Assembly (NCBI GenBank): GCA_963580005.1
Contig: CAUZJR010000363.1
Coordinates: 1-5,888, forward strand
Origin: UBA8437 sp963580005
GTDB lineage: Bacteria > Planctomycetota > Planctomycetia > Planctomycetales > Planctomycetaceae
Length of the DNA stretch: 5,888 nucleotides
Direction of reading: 5' to 3'
Shown here: positions 1 to 5,888 of the stretch, piece after piece
Layout of the letters: each line of letters opens with the position of its first letter
How positions within the stretch are numbered: the stretch's first letter is position 1
Program-made: the position numbers and the translations under genes
The notes under the pieces: model-generated
The model's database searches: none
The model's input: the letters and a program-made list of their open reading frames with translations, nothing else
What the model was told of the DNA's origin: nothing

Positions 1-2453
1 GTCTTGGATGCCGCGGTCACCTTGGTGGTGTCTGCGGCCTTCTTGTCTGTGGCGACCTTGGCCTTGGCCGCATCGGTGGTGACTTTCTTGGTATCGGCAG
101 CGGTCTTGGCAGCCTTGGTGGCAGCGGTCTTGGCGTCTGCAGCGGCCTTGGCGGCATCGGTGGCAGCCTTATCAGCCTTCGCCTTCGCCTCGGTCGCGGT
201 CTTCAACTCCGCCACCGTCTTCTTCTTGGCCTCCTCGGCCGCCTTCTTCTTGGCCGCGTCAGCTCCGGCCGCCTTGATCGCCTCGTCGGCTTTCTTGTCG
301 GCCGCGGTAGCCGTGGTCAGTTTCTTGGCGGCAAGGTCAGCCGCTTTCTTGGTGTCGGTAGCCGTCTTGGTGGTGTCGGTCACCTTCTTCTTGGCCACCA
401 CGTCGGCGGCCGCGGCGGTGTCGGAGACCTTCTTGGTGTCGACCGCCTTCTTGTCGGCGGCGACCTTGAGCTTGGTGGCTTCGGTCGAAAGCTTGTTGTC
501 GGCGGCGTACTTCTTCTCGGCGACAGTCTGCAATCCCTGGGCCTTCTTGGCCGCATCGTCCAACGGCTTGATCGCCGCGGTCGCCTTGGGAACCGCAGCC
601 AGTGCAACCACGACCGCCTTGGTCGCCGCCGCGGCAGCGGCGACTTTGATCGGGTCGTCGAGGGTGGCCTTGGCCACCAGGCGGACCGCGGTGGTCAATT
701 CCGGAGCATCCTCGGTGGCGGTGAACACCAGCGGAGCACTGCTCTGGCCCACGCCAATCGTGGTCCCGTGACAGACAACCCCCTTGGGCAACCCCTCGGC
801 GGTCACATCGATCGCGGCGTTGAAGCCGTCGCGGCGGAAGACCAGCGCCCGACACAGGAAATTCTCGCCCTTGCGGAGAGCAATGCCGTAGTTCTGAGCC
901 GTGTTGCTGTTGGCACCGGTGTTCTGGCCCACCGGCAGCACCACCACCCGGTAGTCGCGATCTTCGGAGCGGATCGAGAGCCGGTAAACATGCCGGGTCG
1001 AGCCGACTCCCTGGAAGTTGCGATCGCGGACCGTGACGCGGTACTTGCCGTCGGCGGGTGCCGCGAAACGGTAGACCGGGTCGTTGGAAGCAGTGTCAAA
1101 GTGGTTGGCAAACAGATTGGTGCCATTGTCGTCGACGGCGGTCAACCGTTTGGGAGCGATTTCCTTGCCCTCTTTGTCCAGCTGGACCTGGTCGACGATC
1201 ATGTACGGATCAGCAGGTGCTCCGATGCGCTGCGAGTAGACCTCGATCCAGAACACCGTCCCGGCCTTGGTCTCGAACTCGTAGATGTCCTCGTCGCCCC
1301 GCTGCTGCAGGACTCCGGTGATGTCACCGGGGACCTGGATCTTCTGGGCCTTCGCGGCGGTGTTGTTCGGTTCGGCTTCCACCGCCATCGTGCCGGCCCC
1401 GAAGTAGATCGCCACGGGGTTGGAAGATCCATTGGCGGCCTTGAAGGTGTACTCGAAGGCGTCCAGACCGGCGGCAAGCGGGTTGACCCGATTGCCGACG
1501 AGGCTGATGTCGGCGGAATTCTTGGGGACCGGGATCTTCACGGCCAGCTTCTGCAGTTCGCGACCGGCGAGGCGAACGCCGGAGGGCTGGCCACCGGGCA
1601 GGTTGCGACCGAAGAGCGTGAAGCTGCCGGTGGTGCCCGCCACGCCTGCCGCGGGCCGTACGAAATCGATGTACGGGTTGGTGTGAGCGGTCAGCAGATA
1701 GGTGTGGGCCACGCCACCGGCAAATCGCTCGTCAAAGATCTTCACGAAGTACTCGCCGTCTGAGGGCAGAGTGATATCGGTGATCGGGTCGTGGCCGACC
1801 TGGCGGCGAGTGAATGACAGCAGGCGGACTCGGCCAGCCGACGTGCTGTAGACCTCGCAGATGGCGTGCAGCGAAGAATCGACTCGAGCGGCCTGGCAAT
1901 CGATGACGACCCGCTGCCCCTTCTTGCCGGTGAACTTCAGGTAATCGACGTCGGCCACCCCGTTGATCTGGCCGTAGACGGTCTTGCCCAAGGTGAACTC
2001 ATCCGCCTCGGCAAAACTGTTGTTGCCCTCGGACTCACGCACCACTTCCCGACCGGTGACGGCAAACGTCATCGGGTTGCTGGCACCAAACAGGCCGGCG
2101 ATCCTGGCGTCGTAGAGCCCCACGGGTACGGTCTTGGCAATCGTGACCAAGAAGGTGTTGGCCACCGGAGTCTTCTTGCCAGCGGAATCTGTGGTCTTCT
2201 GCACCGCGGTGATGCCCGCGTGCGAGAAGCTCATGGCAACCACCTCGTCGATGTCCGTACCGGCAACCGTCAACTCGACGGTCGTCCCCACCTGTCCGAC
2301 CGAAGGAGTGACCAGTGTCAGTCGGGTGCGAGGCAGCTGCGCCCAGGCGGTCACGGCTGGACCACACACCAGGGCCAGCAGGAGTGCCAGCCAGTGAGCG
2401 GAGAGAATTGAAGAGAACCTGCCGAACCGTTGCGGGTGACGGGCGGAAGCCAT
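1..2453 (-). CDS. Exported PPC / TIG-like domain protein with Lys-Ala-rich tract (3' end outside window)
   Basis: The frame is open from the ATG at 2453 to base 1 with no stop, so 817 residues are visible and the C-terminus is missing. The start is backed by AGGAAGGGA six bases upstream and by a signal peptide: basic residues 1-13, hydrophobic core 21-30, likely cleavage after AWA at 36-38. Residues ~45-133 resemble an IPT/TIG or Ig-like fold. Residues ~140-257 look like a first PPC domain with a degenerate opening motif (EGNN at 142-145). Residues ~260-355 form another beta-rich segment. Residues ~358-495 form a second PPC domain with the canonical EPNN at 361-364 and a DGKYRVTVRD strand near 468-477. 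Residues ~500-603 look like a further Ig-like unit. From ~604 onward the chain becomes Lys/Ala/Thr-rich. Family knowledge: planctomycetes encode many such large secreted PPC proteins of unknown function, often beside DUF1549/DUF1553 genes. A surface or periplasmic scaffold role is inference. Confidence 0.9.
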   Translation of the reverse strand, partial: MASARHPQRFGRFSSILSAHWLALLLALVCGPAVTAWAQLPRTRLTLVTPSVGQVGTTVELTVAGTDIDEVVAMSFSHAGITAVQKTTDSAGKKTPVANTFLVTIAKTVPVGLYDARIAGLFGASNPMTFAVTGREVVRESEGNNSFAEADEFTLGKTVYGQINGVADVDYLKFTGKKGQRVVIDCQAARVDSSLHAICEVYSTSAGRVRLLSFTRRQVGHDPITDITLPSDGEYFVKIFDERFAGGVAHTYLLTAHTNPYIDFVRPAAGVAGTTGSFTLFGRNLPGGQPSGVRLAGRELQKLAVKIPVPKNSADISLVGNRVNPLAAGLDAFEYTFKAANGSSNPVAIYFGAGTMAVEAEPNNTAAKAQKIQVPGDITGVLQQRGDEDIYEFETKAGTVFWIEVYSQRIGAPADPYMIVDQVQLDKEGKEIAPKRLTAVDDNGTNLFANHFDTASNDPVYRFAAPADGKYRVTVRDRNFQGVGSTRHVYRLSIRSEDRDYRVVVLPVGQNTGANSNTAQNYGIALRKGENFLCRALVFRRDGFNAAIDVTAEGLPKGVVCHGTTIGVGQSSAPLVFTATEDAPELTTAVRLVAKATLDDPIKVAAAAAATKAVVVALAAVPKATAAIKPLDDAAKKAQGLQTVAEKKYAADNKLSTEATKLKVAADKKAVDTKKVSDTAAAADVVAKKKVTDTTKTATDTKKAADLAAKKLTTATAADKKADEAIKAAGADAAKKKAAEEAKKKTVAELKTATEAKAKADKAATDAAKAAADAKTAATKAAKTAADTKKVTTDAAKAKVATDKKAADTTKVTAASK
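3..644 (-). repeat. Low-complexity coding region: Arg-free Lys/Ala/Thr/Asp-rich helical tract
   Basis: This encodes residues ~604-817 of the PPC protein. By eye it holds about 47 Lys in 214 residues and no Arg, Trp, Cys, His, Met or Phe. The last proline is at 630, and only two glycines follow (640 and 730). From about residue 760 the sequence falls into loose seven-residue units such as AKAAADA, KTAATKA, AKTAADT and KKVTTDA. A long charged helix or coiled coil, comparable in composition to TolA-like or histone H1-like tails, is the likely structure. At DNA level a 13-mer (cttcttcttggcc on the + strand) recurs at 219-231, 243-255 and 384-396, each encoding Ala-Lys-Lys-Lys. The tract reaches the window edge, so its full length is unknown. 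Confidence 0.85.
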
Positions 2454-2578
2454 GAGCGTCCCTTCCTGCGGTGTGTGCTGCGGGGGGGTTGGTCGAATCG
2501 ATCGGGTAAGGCCGTTGGGGTGGGATTCGGTTTGAGTGAATCGCCCGACGGTGAGGATCGAGGTTGGTAGGTAGAGAA
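2454..2578. other. Upstream region of the PPC gene, no clear promoter
   Basis: This lies between the terminator-like hairpin and the PPC start. I see no convincing -35/-10 pair on the minus strand. It contains a run of seven G on the + strand (2482-2488) and a weak inverted repeat, GATTC/GAATC, at 2524-2528 and 2538-2542. The PPC gene may have an unrecognised promoter here or depend on read-through from the upstream gene. Confidence 0.4.
2459..2467 (-). promoter_or_regulatory. Ribosome binding site of the PPC gene
   Basis: The minus strand reads AGGAAGGGA, then ACGCTC, then ATG at 2453. This purine-rich Shine-Dalgarno-like element at six-base spacing supports the chosen start, which also gives a complete signal peptide. 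Confidence 0.6.
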
Positions 2579-2608
2579 GAAACCCGGTCTCTGGCGAAAC
2601 CGGGTTTC
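2570..2608 (-). terminator. Probable intrinsic terminator after the DUF1549/DUF1553 gene
   Basis: There is a perfect 10-bp stem: GAAACCCGGT at 2579-2588 pairs with ACCGGGTTTC at 2599-2608, around a 10-base loop. Read on the minus strand the hairpin is followed by TCTTCTCTACC, a pyrimidine-rich, moderately T-rich tail, so it fits termination in the direction of both genes. On the + strand the following bases are less T-rich. It begins about 97 bases past the stop codon of the upstream gene. The imperfect T-run leaves room for partial read-through into the PPC gene. Confidence 0.65.
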
Positions 2609-2650
2609 CTTCCATTCGTCTGTTTTCCGAATCCGGTCACCAGTCGTGGC

Positions 2651-2666
2651 ACCCCGGATCCGGGGT
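2651..2666. repeat. Perfect 16-bp palindrome in the 3' untranslated region
   Basis: ACCCCGGATCCGGGGT equals its own reverse complement. As RNA it could fold into a 6-bp stem with a GATC loop. It lies about 40 bases past the cytochrome-like gene's stop, between a smaller hairpin (2685-2700) and the terminator-like hairpin. It could be a 3' end stabiliser or a protein-binding site; nothing here decides between these. Confidence 0.5.
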
Positions 2667-2684
2667 CTGGACGGAAATCCTCTC

Positions 2685-2700
2685 GCCGCATTCCGGCGGC
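2685..2700 (-). repeat. Small inverted repeat just after the stop codon
   Basis: GCCGC at 2685-2689 pairs with GCGGC at 2696-2700 around a 6-base loop, four bases beyond the TAG stop at 2705-2707. It is not followed by a T-run, so it does not look like a terminator on its own. In G+C-rich DNA a stem this short can occur by chance. Confidence 0.35.
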
Positions 2701-2704
2701 TGTC

Positions 2705-5221
2705 CTAGTGGTTGAAGAGGAACTCCTTGGTGTTGATCAGTGCCCAGATGATATCTTCCCAGGCCACCTTGGGTGCCTTTTCGTGCTTGGCCAGGTGACC
2801 GGTGGCGATCTTCATTTCGACCGCATCGGGTTCTCTCGAGTAGACCCAGCGGTAGAGTTCCTTGATCTTTTCAGGGTTGGACCGTTCCTTGTCGGCGGCC
2901 AGTTTCGCCGCTCGGCCAGTGGCTCCTGCGATCTTGTTCTGGACTTCGGAGCTGTTGAGCAGGTGCAGGCTCTGGGCCAGGTTGGCCTCCTGCGACCGCT
3001 CACATTCGCACGCCGTATCGGCCTGCGGCTGTCCGAAGACCTTCAGGAAGTAGGGACCCTTGGAGGGGTCGGGGAGCTGCACGGCGCGGGTGCCGGTGGG
3101 CAGGCCCGAGTAGCCCTGCGTCGAGTTGGTCACCTGGTGGAAGGCGTCGTAGAGCACCTCGGCGGTCAGCCGCTTGGGGTAGTACCTCGAGAAGTTCTGC
3201 TTGTCCTTGAGGTTGTAGTCGTTGGGCAGGGAACTGAGCTGGTAGGTGTTGGACTGACAGATCAGTCGCACCAGCCCCTTGAGGTCGAACTTGTTAGCGA
3301 TGAAGTGCTCGGCGAGCCCGTTGAGCAGAGCGGGGTTCGACGGCGGGTTGGTCGCCCGCATGTCGTCCTCGGGCTCGACGATCCCTCGATCAAAGAAGTG
3401 CTTCCAGTAGCGGTTGACCAGGGCATGAGCGAAGAACGGGTTGTCCTTGCGGGCCATCCAGTCGGCCAGGTACTGCCGCGGGTCGTGGTCCGCGGGAATA
3501 TCCAGTGCGGGGCTACCCAGGCCGGTCGGCTTGAGAACATCGCCACTGCGGGGGTTCTTGGCCGAGGCGGCACCGGGGTTGTGAAGGATCCGCCGATCGC
3601 GAGCGGTTCTCACGAATCCCGGCAGAGTGACATTCTTCTTGGTCACCCGGCTGAAGAAGGCCGAGAACCCGTAGTAGTCGTTCTGGCTCCACTTCTCGAA
3701 CGGGTGGTGATGGCAGCGGGCACACTGGATCCTCAGGCCCAGGAACAGCTGGGCCGTATCCTCGACCTGCTCGTTGACCTGGTCGACCTCGCGGAACCAC
3801 ACCACTCCGGGTGACTCGGTCCACTGCCCCGACGCCGCGATGATCTCGCGGACGAATTCATCGTAGGGCCTGTTTCTGTAGAGGCTGTTCCAGATCCAGC
3901 GGTAGAAGGCGTAGGTCGACCCGACGTCGTCGTTGCCTCGCTTCTTGTTCCGCAGGACCATGTTCCACTTGTTGGTGAAGTAGTCGGCGTACTCGGGGCT
4001 GTCGAGCAACTGGTCGATCACCTTGTCCCGCTTCTTCGGGTCCTTGTCGGCCAGGAACTTCGCGGCCTCCTCGGCACTCGGCAGGGCTCCGGTCACATCG
4101 ACATAAACGCGACGCAGGAACGTGGCATCATCGGCCACGGGCGAGGCGGGGATGCCCAGCAGCTTGAGTTTCCCGAAGACGGCCGTGTCGATCAGGTTCT
4201 TCTCGGCCGGCAGGTTGGCCACATCGGCCCCCAGCGGGATGGTGGCCCGGTAGGTCGAAACCTGTCCCTGGTAGCGAGCCATGATCGCCACCTCGCCGGC
4301 CAGGTCGAGCGTCTTGATCAGGCCGGTGACTGTCGCCTCGGCCATCTCGGTGTCATTGGCCTCGTAGAGAGCCATCCGGGTGACATCCTCGACGGTGCCG
4401 TCGCTGTAGGTCGCCAGGGTGGTGATCTGCTGATCGCTGCCGCGGTTCATCACGCGGGTGACGGGATAGCACTTGATGCCGACCACGACCGGGTCACTGG
4501 CCTGGCCCCGGGGCATGCCCTGCTCGACCCAGCGATAAATCAGCCGGTACTCGTGGCTCTCAACATCCATCCGCTTGCCACCGCCGTGAGGCGAGCGGCC
4601 CACGGCCTTTTGCAGCAGCAGGCTGTCGGCTGGTGCCGAGGGAAACACGCGACGTCCGCGGCCTTCCTTGACCAGGAACTCGTAATCGTCCTCGGGGTAG
4701 AAGCCCAGCAGCGAGAGTTTGAAGCCGTTCTGGCCGCTGGCCTTGCCGTGGCAGCCACCGCTGTTGCAGCCCAGCTTGGTGAAGATCGGTACGATCTGGT
4801 TCTTGAAGTTGATCGGGATCTGCCGGGTCACGCCCTCGACCTTGATCTTCAAGGTCGCCGACTTGCCGTTGGCACCGGTGGCGGTCACCACCGCGTCGCC
4901 GTCGGCGGCCGGAGTCACCAGCCCGGTCTCGTCAACGTTCACGACGCCCGCCGGGGCGGCCGAGTACTTGACCGTATGAGTGTGGTCACGCAGCTGGCCC
5001 GTGGCATAGACGCCTGTGACGTAGAGCTGCTGTCGAGAATCACGTCCGCGGATCGTGATTCCCTTGCCGGTGAGATTCGGCTCGACCTTCAATGAGGCCA
5101 GGGCTCCCGGGTCGCCCAATCCCTTGGGCTTGGCCGGCGCGGCAGCAAAGGCCGCCGTCGTCAGGGACAGTACGGCCAGGGCCGCGAACGTGACCTGCAA
5201 CCTGTTCAAACTTCGACTCAT
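2705..5221 (-). CDS. Exported cytochrome-like Big2 / DUF1549 / DUF1553 protein
   Basis: An intact 838-residue protein. The ATG at 5221 is preferred because GAGGGGA lies eight bases upstream and it opens a clean signal peptide (basic residues 3-7, hydrophobic core, likely cleavage after AFA at 24-26). Visible order: Big2-like Ig domain ~42-128; cytochrome-like segment ~138-235 with CNSGGCHG (Cys152, Cys157, His158); a second Ig-like segment ~245-330; DUF1549 ~340-530 ending in CARCHHHPFEKW (Cys500, Cys503, His504); DUF1553 ~570-835 with the family-typical stretches HALVNRYWKHFF (599-610), CQSNTYQLS (655-663) and CECERSQEANLAQSLHLLN (738-756). Domain order and length fit this planctomycete family. 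The Cys/His motifs suggest covalent heme binding after export, but heme attachment and any electron-transfer role are inferred. The family's substrate is unknown; links to polymer degradation have been suggested from gene context only. It is the first gene after the candidate promoters, with the PPC gene next downstream. Confidence 0.96.
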   Translation of the reverse strand: MSRSLNRLQVTFAALAVLSLTTAAFAAAPAKPKGLGDPGALASLKVEPNLTGKGITIRGRDSRQQLYVTGVYATGQLRDHTHTVKYSAAPAGVVNVDETGLVTPAADGDAVVTATGANGKSATLKIKVEGVTRQIPINFKNQIVPIFTKLGCNSGGCHGKASGQNGFKLSLLGFYPEDDYEFLVKEGRGRRVFPSAPADSLLLQKAVGRSPHGGGKRMDVESHEYRLIYRWVEQGMPRGQASDPVVVGIKCYPVTRVMNRGSDQQITTLATYSDGTVEDVTRMALYEANDTEMAEATVTGLIKTLDLAGEVAIMARYQGQVSTYRATIPLGADVANLPAEKNLIDTAVFGKLKLLGIPASPVADDATFLRRVYVDVTGALPSAEEAAKFLADKDPKKRDKVIDQLLDSPEYADYFTNKWNMVLRNKKRGNDDVGSTYAFYRWIWNSLYRNRPYDEFVREIIAASGQWTESPGVVWFREVDQVNEQVEDTAQLFLGLRIQCARCHHHPFEKWSQNDYYGFSAFFSRVTKKNVTLPGFVRTARDRRILHNPGAASAKNPRSGDVLKPTGLGSPALDIPADHDPRQYLADWMARKDNPFFAHALVNRYWKHFFDRGIVEPEDDMRATNPPSNPALLNGLAEHFIANKFDLKGLVRLICQSNTYQLSSLPNDYNLKDKQNFSRYYPKRLTAEVLYDAFHQVTNSTQGYSGLPTGTRAVQLPDPSKGPYFLKVFGQPQADTACECERSQEANLAQSLHLLNSSEVQNKIAGATGRAAKLAADKERSNPEKIKELYRWVYSREPDAVEMKIATGHLAKHEKAPKVAWEDIIWALINTKEFLFNH

Positions 5222-5229
5222 GCGAATGA

Positions 5230-5236
5230 TCCCCTC
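5230..5236 (-). promoter_or_regulatory. Ribosome binding site deciding the start at 5221
   Basis: The minus strand reads GAGGGGA, eight bases, then ATG. The frame stays open upstream to an ATG at 5527, but that extension has no signal-peptide logic and overlaps the promoter. This site therefore decides the start. Confidence 0.65.
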
Positions 5237-5450
5237 GTTTTTCTTTCGAGCCGTCACCGCCCGCTGCGGTGCGTCCCAGTCCGTTGTGGTGGATTCGTGT
5301 CCCGGAAGGACCGATCGTTTCGTAGGGCTTCTCGGATAGGCCACGGCCCGAGGTGGGAGCCCCGCCAGGGGCAGTCGGGGTGGCGATTGTGTGGTGGCTG
5401 TCTGTGGTGGGCAAAAAAACAGGTAGGAAAGCGGACAAACCGCTCTGCCT

Positions 5451-5480
5451 ATAATACGCAACTCCGCTCCCGCAGTGCAA
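5451..5480 (-). promoter_or_regulatory. Candidate promoter P2 (TTGCAC-N18-TATTAT)
   Basis: On the minus strand TTGCAC (5480-5475) is separated by 18 bases from TATTAT (5456-5451). The -10 element is good (five of six to TATAAT) and the -35 is weak. Transcription would begin near 5443. The + strand of the same site reads TATAAT, but no -35 fits in that direction. Confidence 0.35.
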
Positions 5481-5499
5481 CAATCCTCTCGTGGCAGAC

Positions 5500-5527
5500 A
5501 ACATATCAATATTGGCCAAAATGTCAA
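5500..5527 (-). promoter_or_regulatory. Candidate promoter P1 (TTGACA-N16-TATGTT)
   Basis: On the minus strand a perfect TTGACA (5527-5522) is separated by 16 bases from TATGTT (5505-5500), which matches TATAAT at four of six positions. The segment is strikingly A+T-rich for this window. The spacer holds two overlapping 8-bp palindromes, CAATATTG (5507-5514) and TTGGCCAA (5512-5519), which could be an operator. Transcription would begin near 5493 and read into the cytochrome-like gene. Confidence 0.45.
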
Positions 5528-5888
5528 TTAGTGTCCTGAGCGGCCTGCAGTTCGAGGGAACTGGTCGGCGGATTCCGGCCACGAGACTCGAGACAACTCG
5601 GGAGAGTTCCTCATTGGAACCACCTCCCCGGTGCTCTAGAATGAACACTCGCTCCCGGGACAGACCCCGGGGCGGCCAGCAGCGGTTCTGAGTCATCAAC
5701 CCGGCCTCCTGTCCCGGTCACCGACTGAGAAGCGTTTTCTTCTCCAGTTGTCCTGTATAAGTAGATCGGCACAACGCCACCACTGACCCCAGTCGCGACC
5801 GCCTCGAGTCGGACTGCTTTTTGTTGAATCCGGCACAAACCGACAGACGACCGGGTGCGGTGGCAGAAGGTTCCCGAGCAACCGATGA
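5528..5888. other. Intergenic region without a supported gene
   Basis: Short open frames exist on both strands but none has recognisable protein sequence. On the minus strand a 28-codon frame (5614-5528) is preceded by a strong Shine-Dalgarno-like GGAGGTG; it is treated as a finding rather than a gene. Adjacent 8-bp palindromes TCCCGGGA (5653-5660) and CCCCGGGG (5665-5672) are present. TATAAG at 5756-5761 on the + strand has no matching -35. The next gene to the right lies outside the window and its direction is unknown. Confidence 0.5.

Larger units (their letters stand above)
5222..5493 (-). promoter_or_regulatory. Long 5' leader of the DUF1549/DUF1553 gene
   Basis: If transcription starts just after either candidate promoter, the leader is about 220-270 nt. 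On the minus strand it contains a small hairpin AGCGG-TTTGT-CCGCT (5444 to 5430), a run of seven T (5419 to 5413), and a C-rich, G-poor stretch at 5412-5368 (25 C against 6 G in 45 bases). An A-rich patch precedes the ribosome binding site. I recognise no known riboswitch class. The leader might influence transcript elongation, but this is not shown. Confidence 0.35.

Noticed and set aside
4..771. Long + strand open frame encoding an Ala/Val/Ser/Leu-rich hydrophobic sequence
   Set aside because: It is the complement of the Lys/Ala/Thr-rich tract: AAG, GCC and ACC codons read backwards give stop-free Leu, Gly/Ala and Val/Ser codons. There is no ribosome site or domain, and the minus-strand PPC frame explains the region.
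768..1763. 331-codon + strand open frame
   Set aside because: It is antisense to the PPC domains. The sequence is Val/Gly/Asp/Arg-rich without recognisable motifs, typical of the mirror frame of a G+C-rich gene.
2564..3814. 416-codon + strand open frame opposite the DUF1553 region
   Set aside because: It runs through the terminator hairpin and overlaps the highly conserved DUF1553/DUF1549 coding sequence. Its repetitive Val/Leu/Gly composition indicates a mirror frame.
5450..5455. Perfect TATAAT on the + strand as a rightward promoter
   Set aside because: No TTGACA-like box exists 15-19 bases upstream on the + strand, and no rightward gene is visible in the window. The minus-strand reading has the better context.
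5222..5527. 102-residue N-terminal extension of the DUF1549/DUF1553 protein starting at 5527
   Set aside because: The extension overlaps the best promoter candidate, lacks domain sequence, and would bury the signal peptide and the ribosome binding site of the ATG at 5221.
5491..5691. 66-codon + strand frame beginning MADNISILAK
   Set aside because: It starts inside the A+T-rich promoter island without a Shine-Dalgarno, and the latter half is Arg/Ser/Pro-rich, as expected from noncoding G+C-rich DNA.
5040..5699. 219-codon minus-strand frame overlapping the start of the cytochrome-like gene
   Set aside because: Its C-terminal part is just another frame of the Big2 region and its N-terminal part crosses the promoter area; no family resemblance is seen.
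1..5888. CRISPR array, tRNA/rRNA genes, insertion sequence or prophage signs
   Set aside because: No regularly spaced direct repeats, tRNA-like cloverleaf, transposase sequence or terminal inverted repeats with target duplication were seen. Inverted repeats present are short and local.

Overview
The window reads as a high-G+C chromosomal segment from a member of the phylum Planctomycetota. The assignment rests on protein architecture: a secreted Big2 / cytochrome-like / DUF1549 / DUF1553 protein sits next to a secreted, pre-peptidase C-terminal (PPC) type protein with tandem sandwich domains. This combination is highly characteristic of planctomycetes. No finer taxonomic placement is attempted.

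Both genes lie on the minus strand, so the window is transcribed right to left. From the right: about 360 bp (5528-5888) holds no convincing gene. Next come two candidate sigma70-like promoters (5500-5527 and 5451-5480) and a leader of roughly 220-270 nt (to 5222) with a C-rich, G-poor stretch and a small hairpin followed by a T7 run. Then an intact 838-residue cytochrome-like DUF1549/DUF1553 protein (5221-2705). A 251 bp intergenic gap (2704-2454) carries three inverted repeats, the last resembling an intrinsic terminator. Finally there is a large PPC/TIG-like exported protein (start 2453) that is still open at base 1; 817 residues are visible and its C-terminus lies outside the window.

Both proteins have Sec-type signal peptides and should act in the planctomycetal periplasm or at the cell surface. 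The first carries two heme-c-like cysteine/histidine motifs (CX4CH and CXXCH). The second is built from Ig/TIG-like and PPC beta-sandwich domains, typical of exported adhesive or scaffold-like proteins. Paired genes of this kind recur in planctomycetes, but their biochemical role is not established. A joint role in surface redox or polymer handling is only inference.

The most unusual part is the final ~214 visible residues of the PPC protein (nt 3-644). Here the beta-sandwich sequence gives way to an arginine-free, Lys/Ala/Thr/Asp-rich, probably helical low-complexity tract with loose heptad spacing. I saw no RNA genes, CRISPR arrays, insertion sequences or other mobile elements, and no clear evidence of a wholly new system.
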